Below are positions 34,253 through 41,689 of a DNA stretch of 64,000 nt, one piece after another (the stretch's first letter is position 1; each line of letters opens with the position of its first letter). A program made the position numbers and the translations under genes. The stretch is from Dysosmobacter sp. (GTDB lineage Bacteria > Bacillota > Clostridia > Oscillospirales > Oscillospiraceae): the NCBI GenBank assembly GCA_022778785.1, contig JALFSO010000033.1, forward strand, positions 49,291-113,290, in the 5' to 3' direction. The notes below the pieces were generated by a model that saw only the letters and a list, made by a program, of their open reading frames with translations, searched no databases and had not been told where the DNA came from.

Positions 34253-34891
34253 TTACTTGAATGCGGCGGGCAGCACGGTGGTGACGTCGCTGATGCTGTC
34301 GATGACGTCCACGGGGATGCCGGCACCGGCGCAGATATCGGTCATCAGGCCGTCGGTGTTGCCGCCGGAGACCACGATGGCGTAATCAGCCTGCTCAAAC
34401 ACGGGGGTGATGAACTTGTCGGACAGGTCGCCGCGGCGAGCCTCGCCGCCGGTGTGCATGGCGATGATGGACAGGCCGGCGTCCTTGGCGCCCTTGATCA
34501 GCTCGTCCAGACGGGCCAGCTCACCGTCGGCGTCGATACCGGCGGCGCCCAGACCCTTGGAAGAGCCGCCCACGACGACGATCAGGGTCTTGGCGTCGCC
34601 CAGATCAGCGGAGGTGGCCAGATTGTTGAGGGTGTAGTCCATGCCCAGCTTGCCCATGACAGTGCCGATCATCTGATAGTCGGCGCTCTGACCGCCGGAG
34701 GTGACCAGAGCGGGATACTCGGCGAAGGCCTCGGTCAGACCGGCGGCTTCACCGGAAGCGGAGGTGCTGGCCGCGGCGGAGGCTGCGGGCTTGGAAGCGG
34801 CCGCGGAGGAACCGGAGGAGCTGGAGCCGCAGGCGGCCAGAGAGAGCATCATAACGCCAGCCAGCAGCAGAGCAAAAATTTTCTTGGACAT
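34253..34891 (-). CDS. Small surface lipoprotein (DUF6305-like), possible binding protein
   Basis: 212 residues. MSKKIFALLLAGVMMLSLAAC is a lipoprotein signal with a long Ser/Ala linker. The folded part has alternating strands and helices: LGDAKTLIVVVGGSSKGLGA, LSIIAMHTGGEARRGDL, QADYAIVVSGGNTDGLMTDI and IPVDVIDSISDVTTV, which reads like a Rossmann-type fold. I associate the pattern with the DUF6305 group, but this is from memory. With the permease and 48-residue membrane protein downstream, it could serve as a receptor, as DctP does for TRAP systems; this is inference. Confidence 0.65.
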   Translation of the reverse strand: MSKKIFALLLAGVMMLSLAACGSSSSGSSAAASKPAASAAASTSASGEAAGLTEAFAEYPALVTSGGQSADYQMIGTVMGKLGMDYTLNNLATSADLGDAKTLIVVVGGSSKGLGAAGIDADGELARLDELIKGAKDAGLSIIAMHTGGEARRGDLSDKFITPVFEQADYAIVVSGGNTDGLMTDICAGAGIPVDVIDSISDVTTVLPAAFK

Positions 34892-34921
34892 AGTGATTGT
34901 TTCTCCTTTCGATTGTTGAGG

Positions 34922-34947
34922 AATGGGCGGCTGTGCAGCCGCCCATT
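34922..34947 (-). other. Intercistronic hairpin between ggt copy 1 and the lipoprotein gene
   Basis: AATGGGCGGCTG pairs with CAGCCGCCCATT around two bases, a very stable stem with no T-run. It ends just before the ribosome site of the lipoprotein gene. Confidence 0.55.
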
Positions 34948-34964
34948 TCCAAGAATTTTATAAC

Positions 34965-36809
34965 TTAGTAAGCCAGGCCCTTACCGTCACGGCGGGGATC
35001 GGCGCCGGCACGCAGCGTGCCGTCCTTGCAGATCTCGATGCCCTGAACGCCGCCGAAGAACAGGTTCCAGGAACCCTTGTCCTCAGTGGCATGGCCCATG
35101 GCCTCCAGCTCGGAAACAGTCTCGGCGGTGACGGGCGTGACACCGTCGGACTCGTAGCAGATCTTCTCGGAAGCGTTGTCATAGATACGCGCGATATTGA
35201 TCGCATCCTGAATATCCATGTTGTAATCGATCATACGCTGAACGACCTGCGCGATGGTCGGGAAGATACGGGTGCCGCCCGGAGTACCGATGGTCAGATA
35301 GGGAGTGCCGTCGGGATACAGGACGATGGAGGGGCTCATGGAGCTCAGCGGGCGCTTGCCGCCTTCCACGCAGTTGACGGACTGGGGATTGGTGGAGAAG
35401 TCCGCCATCTCGTCGTTCATGATGAAGCCGTAGCCGTCGATGGCGACCTTGCTGCCGTAGAAGTCATTGATGGTCTGCGTGCAGGCGACCATGTTGCCCC
35501 ACTGGTCGACCACGGAGAAGGAGGTGGTGGAGCCGGACTCATACAGGCCGGGATCGTCCGCCTCATAGCTACCGCTGGCGTCGGTGATCTTGGAAGCCAG
35601 CTTGGCGGCGTAGTCCTTGCTGGTCAGACCTTTCAGAGGAACGGTGGCGAAAGCGGTGTCGGCCATGTACTCGGCACGGTCGGCGAAGGCCATCTTGAAG
35701 GCCTCGGAGAAGTAGTGGATGTACTCGGGGGAGTTGATCTCGATGCCGGACATATCGAAGTTCTCAAGGATGTTGAGGATCTCGATCAGGTGGGTGCCGC
35801 CGGAAGAGGCGGGAGGCAGGGAGTAGATGGTGTAGTCACGATAGGTGGAGCTGACGGGCTCACGGACCTCGACCTTGTAGTTGGCCAGGTCGTCGGTGGT
35901 CATCACGCCGCCGTACTTGGACAGGGTCTCGACGATGGCCTCAGCGACCTCGCCCTTATAGAAGGCGTCGGCGCCGCCCTCGGCGATCATGCGGTAGGTC
36001 TTGGCCAGATCCTTGTTGGTCAGCGTGGTGCCGATCTCCAGAGGCAGACCGTTGGAGTCGAGGTAGTAATTGGCGACCTCCTCCATGTGGGCGACCTCAT
36101 AGTACTCGTCTTCCGTGCACTGTCTCATGGTCAGAGTGACGATGTAGCCGTTCTCGGCGAGATCGATGGCGGGCTGCATCAGCTCGGCGCGGGTCAGCTT
36201 GCCGGAGCCGAAGTTCTCCAGAGCGTACTCCAGGCCGGCGACCTCACCGGGGATACCGGCGGCCATGCCGCCCACCTGGTTCAGCTTGGAGTAATCGCCG
36301 GTGAACTCGTTGCCGTCGGCATCGACGAACTTGCCGACCTTGCCCTCGCTGTTCAGCCACATCTCGGCCGTCGCGTTGGCGGGAGCGATCTCACGGAAGT
36401 CAACGACTTTGACCTCCTTGGTTTCTGCGTCATAGATGGTCATGAAGCCGCCGCCGCCGAGGCCGGAGGTGTAGGGCTCCACAACGCCCAAGGTATAGGC
36501 CACTGCGACAGCAGCGTCAACGGCGTTGCCGCCGGCCTGCAGAATGTCGAGGCCAGCCTTGGAAGCATAGTAGCTGGAGCTGGCGACTGCGCCGTTGGTG
36601 CCAGTGGCGTCACGGTCGTCGCGCTTGGCGGTGAGATCCTCGTTGTAGGGCAGCCAGATCTCGTCGCCGGGCTCTTCCTCAGGCGTGGAAGCGGCGGGAG
36701 CGGAGCTGGCAGCAGGGCTGCTGCTGGCGGCCGGGGTGCTCTGGGTTCCGCAAGACACCAGAGACAGTGACATTGCCAGAGCCAGAACAAGCGCTAAGTA
36801 CTTTTTCAT
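34965..36809 (-). CDS. ggt: Gamma-glutamyltransferase lipoprotein, copy 1
   Basis: 614 residues. MKKYLALVLALAMSLSLVSC is a lipoprotein signal, followed by an Ala/Ser/Pro linker. The GGT fold is complete: GLGGGGFMTIYDAETKEVKV, SGGTHLIEILNILENFD, the autoprocessing threonine in GSTTSFSVVDQWGNMV, and PLSSMSPSIVLYPDGTPYLT. It would act on gamma-glutamyl substrates at the cell surface. It is the first gene of the second island operon, with a strong promoter at 36905-36934 and ribosome site AGGAGG. Copy 2 at 29642 is clearly homologous but has only moderate identity, so the duplication is old. Confidence 0.93.
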   Translation of the reverse strand: MKKYLALVLALAMSLSLVSCGTQSTPAASSSPAASSAPAASTPEEEPGDEIWLPYNEDLTAKRDDRDATGTNGAVASSSYYASKAGLDILQAGGNAVDAAVAVAYTLGVVEPYTSGLGGGGFMTIYDAETKEVKVVDFREIAPANATAEMWLNSEGKVGKFVDADGNEFTGDYSKLNQVGGMAAGIPGEVAGLEYALENFGSGKLTRAELMQPAIDLAENGYIVTLTMRQCTEDEYYEVAHMEEVANYYLDSNGLPLEIGTTLTNKDLAKTYRMIAEGGADAFYKGEVAEAIVETLSKYGGVMTTDDLANYKVEVREPVSSTYRDYTIYSLPPASSGGTHLIEILNILENFDMSGIEINSPEYIHYFSEAFKMAFADRAEYMADTAFATVPLKGLTSKDYAAKLASKITDASGSYEADDPGLYESGSTTSFSVVDQWGNMVACTQTINDFYGSKVAIDGYGFIMNDEMADFSTNPQSVNCVEGGKRPLSSMSPSIVLYPDGTPYLTIGTPGGTRIFPTIAQVVQRMIDYNMDIQDAINIARIYDNASEKICYESDGVTPVTAETVSELEAMGHATEDKGSWNLFFGGVQGIEICKDGTLRAGADPRRDGKGLAY

Positions 36810-37190
36810 GTTTTTACCTCCTATTATCCAATCTCATATTACAGTTGGCGGAGAGGCCCCGCCAATTCTGTGATGCAATCAGGCGAATACCTTCCTGCAT
36901 TTTAATTATAGAAGCTTTATGGCAGGACAGTCAATTTTTTCTCATATTTATCTTTAACAGAAAATTTACACGAAAGAGGATTCCTTTCTGCCTCGCCGTG
37001 TATAAAAACTGAAATGCACAAAAATGAGACAAAGAATCACTGAAAAATAGATAAAAATACGAATTACTTACAAATTGACCGGCCAAAACGGCGAAAGGGG
37101 AAGCAACGGCGGGTGTTTCGCCGCCCGGTCGGAAGAGGGAAAAGGCTTTGCGCCTGTTTTGAATGTTTGGCTTTTTCAGACTTCAAAAAT
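36810..37190 (-). promoter_or_regulatory. AT-rich control region upstream of ggt copy 1
   Basis: Minus-strand TTGACT (36929-36934) and TATAAT (36905-36910), 18 bases apart, give a leader of about 90 bases with a TTGGCGGGGCC/CTCCGCCAA hairpin (36845-36865). Upstream, about 36935-37075 is far more AT-rich than its neighbours and holds two TTTCAGT repeats, roughly 30 bases apart (near 37006 and 37040). It could be the binding region of the nearby response regulator. No gene seen here. Confidence 0.6.
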
Positions 37191-37230
37191 GAGAAAAATT
37201 GCCCCGCCGGAGATTTGCCTCCGGCGGGGC
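37191..37230 (-). terminator. Terminator of the pgs/two-component operon
   Basis: GCCCCGCCGGAG (37201-37212) pairs with CTCCGGCGGGGC (37219-37230); the minus strand then reads AATTTTTCTC. Confidence 0.85.
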
Positions 37231-37254
37231 GGGCTTTCCTGCGCGCTATGGTTC

Positions 37255-38670
37255 TTATGATTCCGCGGGTTCCTCAGAAAATTCCAGACAGATCCTGGTT
37301 CCCTGACCCGGATGGCTCTGGATATGGATCTCGCCGTGCATCTGCTCCACCACGTTGCGGACAAAGGCCAATCCCAGACCGCTGGACTGCCGTCCGGAGG
37401 TGCCCCGGTCCCAGATGCTCTGGAGCTGCGCTTCGTCGATGCCGGAGCCGTTGTCCTCCACGGTGAAGACCAGCCGATGTTCCCGTTCCGCGGAGCTCAC
37501 CCGCAGCCAGATCTGCGGCACGCGGTCCTGGGGCATGGCCTGGGCGGAGTTCTGGATCAGGTTCACCAGCGCCCGGGGAAACAGGAAACGGTTGGCGCAG
37601 ATCAGCGCCTGAGGCGCCTGGTTGTCCACGTGGAGATAGGCGGCGTAGTCATTCACGGAGCTTTGGGCCAGCACTACACCCACCAGCTTTTCGGTGGGGA
37701 TGGGAGACATCTGGTCCTCGTACAGGATCTCGGAGATCATGTCGCTCATCCGCTCCACCGCGTTTTCGATGTGGTCCAGATATTCCACGTCCCGCTCCCG
37801 CTGCTCCTCCTGACACTCAAGCTTCAGCACGCCCACCAGGGTCTGGGCTGCGGTCAGAGGGGATTTCAGGTCGTGGACCAGGTACTGCATCTCCTGATAG
37901 GTCCGGTTTTTCATCTCATTGAGCTGAGACTGGACCAGAATGGCCTGGTTCTGTTCCTTGAGAACACTCAGCTCCCGCAGGTTGTTCTCATCCCGCAGCA
38001 GAAGGAGTACCACCAGGGCAAAGGAGAGAAACAGGGTCATGCCCACCAGCGCCATGGTGTTGAGAATGGTATCCGCCCCCAGAACGGAGGAGGACATTTT
38101 GATATCCATGGACATCTCGCCCCGGCCCACTGGGAACCGGCTCATGACGGGCATGACGTCCAAAAACTGCAGCGCGGTCAGCACCAGGGCGATGAGACCG
38201 GCCTTTTTTACCAGCGAGACATACTGATAGTTGATCTTCCGGAACAGCAGCACGAAGGAAGAGAGCAGCATGGCCGGCAGGCCGAAGTCATAGTGAACAT
38301 CGTGGATAGCGCCGATGCCCTGATAGGTCAGTAGCAGGATCACCAGGATCAGCAGGGCGTTGACGGGCAGCGCCTTACGGCCGTTCCACCGGAATTCCAA
38401 AGCATCTCCAACGAAAAACGCGCCCACATAATGGGGGATGCCGCGGAGGGAGTTCAGGGCCACCAGCTGCAGCGCGGCGGCCATCAGATCCAGCTTTTCA
38501 CTGTTCCGCAGCGCCTTTCCGATGGAGCGCAGGACGGAGAAGTTCCGGACATTGAACAGCAGGGGCATGAAAAAACTGACGGCGATGCACAGCACGCCGA
38601 TGCACATCTCTCTGTGGTCAAGGGCGGCCAGATACAGCGTCCGCTTCTCCGGAGGGCTCTGTTTTTCCAT
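37255..38670 (-). CDS. Membrane sensor histidine kinase
   Basis: 471 residues. The first ~235 residues have about six to seven membrane helices with short loops (MCIGVLCIAVSFFMPLLFNV, VNALLILVILLLTYQGIGAI, LNTMALVGMTLFLSFALVVLLLL), then a coiled linker. The HisKA box is QEMQYLVHDLKSPLTAAQTL with the phospho-accepting His, and the ATP-binding domain has RALVNLIQNSAQAMPQD (N box), VEDNGSGIDEAQLQ (G1) and SSGLGLAFVRNVVEQM (G2). It should phosphorylate the response regulator encoded at 39517. The signal is unknown; the operon it ends suggests it senses envelope gamma-glutamyl material or a related state. Confidence 0.9.
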   Translation of the reverse strand: MEKQSPPEKRTLYLAALDHREMCIGVLCIAVSFFMPLLFNVRNFSVLRSIGKALRNSEKLDLMAAALQLVALNSLRGIPHYVGAFFVGDALEFRWNGRKALPVNALLILVILLLTYQGIGAIHDVHYDFGLPAMLLSSFVLLFRKINYQYVSLVKKAGLIALVLTALQFLDVMPVMSRFPVGRGEMSMDIKMSSSVLGADTILNTMALVGMTLFLSFALVVLLLLRDENNLRELSVLKEQNQAILVQSQLNEMKNRTYQEMQYLVHDLKSPLTAAQTLVGVLKLECQEEQRERDVEYLDHIENAVERMSDMISEILYEDQMSPIPTEKLVGVVLAQSSVNDYAAYLHVDNQAPQALICANRFLFPRALVNLIQNSAQAMPQDRVPQIWLRVSSAEREHRLVFTVEDNGSGIDEAQLQSIWDRGTSGRQSSGLGLAFVRNVVEQMHGEIHIQSHPGQGTRICLEFSEEPAES

Positions 38671-38695
38671 CCCGTCAACCCCTTTCTCCGGCCCG

Positions 38696-39505
38696 TCAGC
38701 GCAGGCCGTAGTAATTCAGCACATATTCTGTGAATTCCAACTGGTTGCGAACCCGCTGGGCCAGCGGCTCCTCCCGGTAGGTCTCCACCGTGATGACGGG
38801 GATGCCCAATTGCTCCGTCACCGTCTGGTTGATGCTTCCCGCTGGCGGCGAGCCGTACAGAGTCAGAGCGCCGGAGCACAGCAATCCCGCTTCGGAATCC
38901 AGCAGGGCGTCCAGGATCAGGTCACCGATCCCGTCCAGCGACTGGCAGATCAGGGAGTTGCCCAGGGCGTCCCGGCCACCCTGGACGGCTCGTGCCTCAT
39001 GGAGGTCCAGGACCAGATCCGGCTGCTTATCCTGGATGTCGGAAAAAATGGACCAGGCAATGCGCTGGGCGTCCCAGCCCTCTGGGTCACCGGGAAAATT
39101 CCGGTTCAGGTCCCGGTCGGATTTTGTGGTGCGCTGATCCTGCTCCGCGCCGTAGAGATTGGCGGGGCTGAGAATATAGAGCGTGCCGGCTTTCAGGGAG
39201 GCGTCCTTCAGAAGATTTCCCGCCCGCCAGCCGGCCACCTCGTCGCCGTGGACGCCGGCCACCACGTAGATCACCGGGCCGTCCTCCGCGCCCCGCAGGA
39301 CGCAGACGGTGTTCTCCTCCTCAGTTCCCTCCAGCAGGGGATATTCCTCCCGCTCTGTGTCAAAGGTCTCCTCCAGGCAGCCCTGAAAATCCTTCAGCAG
39401 CCAGGTGTCCGGCTCTCCGTCCAACCCCTGCTGTCCGCAGCCGGACAGCAGCAGACACAGTGCCAGCAGAAGGGACGCGGCGGTGATTCGGTGTCTGCGC
39501 TTCAT
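38696..39505 (-). CDS. Zinc deacylase/peptidase lipoprotein, AstE-AspA/M14-like
   Basis: About 269 residues. MKRRHRITAASLLLALCLLLSGC is a lipoprotein signal. Zinc-site elements resemble succinylglutamate desuccinylase/aspartoacylase proteins: VIYVVAGVHGDEVAGWRAGN (H and E) and PDLVLDLHEARAVQGG (second H), with RDLNRNFPGDPEGWDAQRIA, the RDxNRxFPG phrase common in this family. It likely cleaves an amide bond at the cell surface. Start at 39505 with GAGGAGG six bases upstream, 11 bases after the regulator stop. Placed between regulator and kinase genes, it may tie enzyme and signalling together. Confidence 0.78.
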   Translation of the reverse strand: MKRRHRITAASLLLALCLLLSGCGQQGLDGEPDTWLLKDFQGCLEETFDTEREEYPLLEGTEEENTVCVLRGAEDGPVIYVVAGVHGDEVAGWRAGNLLKDASLKAGTLYILSPANLYGAEQDQRTTKSDRDLNRNFPGDPEGWDAQRIAWSIFSDIQDKQPDLVLDLHEARAVQGGRDALGNSLICQSLDGIGDLILDALLDSEAGLLCSGALTLYGSPPAGSINQTVTEQLGIPVITVETYREEPLAQRVRNQLEFTEYVLNYYGLR

Positions 39506-39516
39506 CGGCGGCCTCC

Positions 39517-40164
39517 TCATTTCTTCAGACGGAATTTCTGCTTGGGACGGCCCACCTTGCCGTAGCTCTGACTGACCTCTACAAGGCCTTGGGAGACCAT
39601 GTGCTGCAAATAGCGGTAGGTGGTCTGATAGGCCAGGCCCGTGCGCTGAGAGAGGGCTTCCACCGTGAGAAATTCCTCCGTGTCCTGGAAGGCCCCCTCG
39701 ATCAGATCCAGCGTGGCGGGGCCGATGCCCTTCACCGGGGGCGCGGCGGAGGGCTTGGCCTGGGTCTTGTTCTTGAGGCGCTGGTTGCTGGACATCAGGC
39801 GGATATGCAGCCGGATGCGGCTGATGATATCCGGCACCTTGATGGGCTTCAGGGCGAAGTCGCTGGCCCCGGCCTCAATGAACCGGTTGGCCACCTCCTG
39901 GCTCTCGTCGATGGTGAAGACGATAATGGGCACCTCCGCGTCCAGCTCCCGGATCATCTGGACGCCCTTGATGCCGTTGATGCGGGGCAGGTGATAGTCG
40001 ATGAGCACCAGATTGGGGTGTTCCGTGCGGAACAGCTCCAGACCCGAGGGCACGTCCCTGGCGGACAGGGACGCCCATCCCTGAAACTGGAACACGGCCC
40101 GCAGCGCAAACAGGATCTGTTCGTCGTCATCGATCATCAGGATCTTCAGTTCACTGTCTGTCAT
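39517..40164 (-). CDS. DcuR/CitB-type response regulator
   Basis: 215 residues. Receiver domain: KILMIDDDEQILFALRAVF (acidic pair), LVLIDYHLPRINGIKGV (phospho-Asp in LIDYH), VPIIVFTIDES (conserved T) and FALKPIK (conserved K). The C-terminal half is a helix-turn-helix (FLTVEALSQRTGLAYQTTYR, then YLQHMVSQGLVEVSQSYGKV) like the DcuR/CitB/CitT group that answer to extracellular carboxylates. It is followed by a lipoprotein gene and the histidine kinase. Its ATG overlaps the pgsW stop. Confidence 0.88.
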   Translation of the reverse strand: MTDSELKILMIDDDEQILFALRAVFQFQGWASLSARDVPSGLELFRTEHPNLVLIDYHLPRINGIKGVQMIRELDAEVPIIVFTIDESQEVANRFIEAGASDFALKPIKVPDIISRIRLHIRLMSSNQRLKNKTQAKPSAAPPVKGIGPATLDLIEGAFQDTEEFLTVEALSQRTGLAYQTTYRYLQHMVSQGLVEVSQSYGKVGRPKQKFRLKK

Positions 40165-41258
40165 GGCGCATCATCCTTTCCTCTATTTTCCGGCCGTCGC
40201 CGGACCCACAGACACAGGACCAGCAGTCCGGCGGTCCCGGCCAATCCCGCGGCCAGCCATCTCCGGTCGTACCGGATGGTGCTGTAGGCCGCCGACTGAC
40301 CGATCTCCGGCCAGACCGCCGGGTCAAAGGGCATATCGTAATCGGCCATCAGCTTTTTGATATTCAGCAGATTCACCACCGGAAGGCCCCGGGACAGATA
40401 TCGCTGGACCAGCCCGCTGGACTCGTCGATCCGGACGGTGCCGGAGGGGTGCAGCACTCCCTGTCCCAGGGAGACGCCGCTCTCACCCTGTCCCAGAGAG
40501 GTCAGATTGCCTCCCACGGCCACGAAGCAGTCGATGGGCCCCTCTTGCTGGTAAAGGGCCTCCCGCCAGGCGATATTGGCGGAGAAATCCGGCTCCTCCA
40601 CCAGATCCAGTCCGTCCTCCCGCAGCCGCAGACGGACCGCGTCCGCCAGCTCCGGGTCCATGTCCGCGCCCACGTCGTGGTAGCCGCCCATGGTCACCGC
40701 GGCGCTCCGGGTGGAGATCAGCCCATCCTGTTCCAGACGGTACAGCATCTCCGGGAACGTCAGCTCCGGATTGTTGGCGCCGTAGGTGGACGCCCCCACG
40801 GAGGCGATGCACACCAGGCGGACGCCCATGCTCTCGCAGGCCGTCACCACCGCCAGATCCATACCCGGGAAGGACCCGGAGAAGCCGGCCCCCACCGTGT
40901 CGCCCGGCCGCACACCGGCCTCATACAGCATCCGCACGCACAGCGCCGCCATATCCGGCCAGGCCGTGGTGCGCTTGGCCTCCAGAGCGCCCTGGGTGGT
41001 GGTGATGCCGGAGTAGGGCAGGCCGATCATTCCGGTCTGATGCAGGTCATCCTCGCTCATGGGGATGCCCAGCTCCGACTTATATCCCCGGACGGCCTCA
41101 AAGCACTTCTCCAGCCGCCGGGCGGCCTCCACCTGGGTCTCATAGTATTCCGTCCGGACCGGACGGGCGCTCTGCCGGGCCAGCGCCGCCGCGGCGGTCA
41201 GCAGCAGAAGGACGGCGGCCAGCAGCGCCAGAACGCGTTTCTCCCGTTTTCTTCTCAT
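40161..41258 (-). CDS. pgsW: Poly-gamma-glutamate system protein (PgsW family)
   Basis: About 365 residues. N-terminal signal anchor (REKRVLALLAAVLLLLTAAA) and a C-terminal helix (WLAAGLAGTAGLLVLCLWV) followed by basic residues, with a large extracytoplasmic domain between. It carries AGFSGSFPGMDLAVVTACES, IASVGASTYGANNPELTFPE, GGYHDVGADMDPEL and FVAVGGNLTSLGQGESGV, phrases I recognise from the family found next to pgsB and pgsC in several anaerobes. Its biochemical role is not established. ATGA overlap with pgsC upstream and with the response regulator downstream gives a coupled operon. Confidence 0.8.
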   Translation of the reverse strand: MRRKREKRVLALLAAVLLLLTAAAALARQSARPVRTEYYETQVEAARRLEKCFEAVRGYKSELGIPMSEDDLHQTGMIGLPYSGITTTQGALEAKRTTAWPDMAALCVRMLYEAGVRPGDTVGAGFSGSFPGMDLAVVTACESMGVRLVCIASVGASTYGANNPELTFPEMLYRLEQDGLISTRSAAVTMGGYHDVGADMDPELADAVRLRLREDGLDLVEEPDFSANIAWREALYQQEGPIDCFVAVGGNLTSLGQGESGVSLGQGVLHPSGTVRIDESSGLVQRYLSRGLPVVNLLNIKKLMADYDMPFDPAVWPEIGQSAAYSTIRYDRRWLAAGLAGTAGLLVLCLWVRRRPENRGKDDAP

Positions 41259-41689
41259 GTCGGAAACACCCGCATTCCCTGCCACATCATCAGCAGCACC
41301 AGGATGCCCACCACCACGCAAAGAGACAGCATGGACTTCACCACGCCCTGCTTTTCCACCTCGTTGGCGATGATGCCGGGCACCAGCACGCCGATCATCC
41401 CCGGATCATAGGGCAGCAGCCCGGAGCGGACGATGAGGGCGTTGATGAGGAAGGACAGCAAAATCAGCACCGCGAACCGCCGCCGTCCGTACAGGATCAT
41501 CCAGCGGGACAGCACCCGGGCGACGCCCCAGGCGATGAGGGCGATGAGCAGCGTATAGACCACTCGTACCGGCGTCTGTAAGGAAAGGGCTATGTATCCG
41601 GGCACCACCAGTCCCGCCGGAGACAGTCCGGTGAACTCCGAAAACAGCAGGCTGACAGCCACGCCGGCCAGGACCACTTCATGGTACAT
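41255..41689 (-). CDS. pgsC: Poly-gamma-glutamate biosynthesis protein PgsC/CapC
   Basis: 144 residues, about five membrane helices, the usual PgsC size. It has the family start MYHEVVLAGVAVSLLFSEFT with GLSPAGLVVPGYIALSL, then VLILLSFLINALIVR and GMIGVLVPGIIANEVEKQGV, all typical of CapC/PgsC. It works with PgsB to make and move poly-gamma-glutamate through the membrane. Start at 41689 with GAGGAGG upstream; it overlaps the end of pgsB by 11 bases and the start of pgsW by ATGA. Confidence 0.92.
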   Translation of the reverse strand: MYHEVVLAGVAVSLLFSEFTGLSPAGLVVPGYIALSLQTPVRVVYTLLIALIAWGVARVLSRWMILYGRRRFAVLILLSFLINALIVRSGLLPYDPGMIGVLVPGIIANEVEKQGVVKSMLSLCVVVGILVLLMMWQGMRVFPT

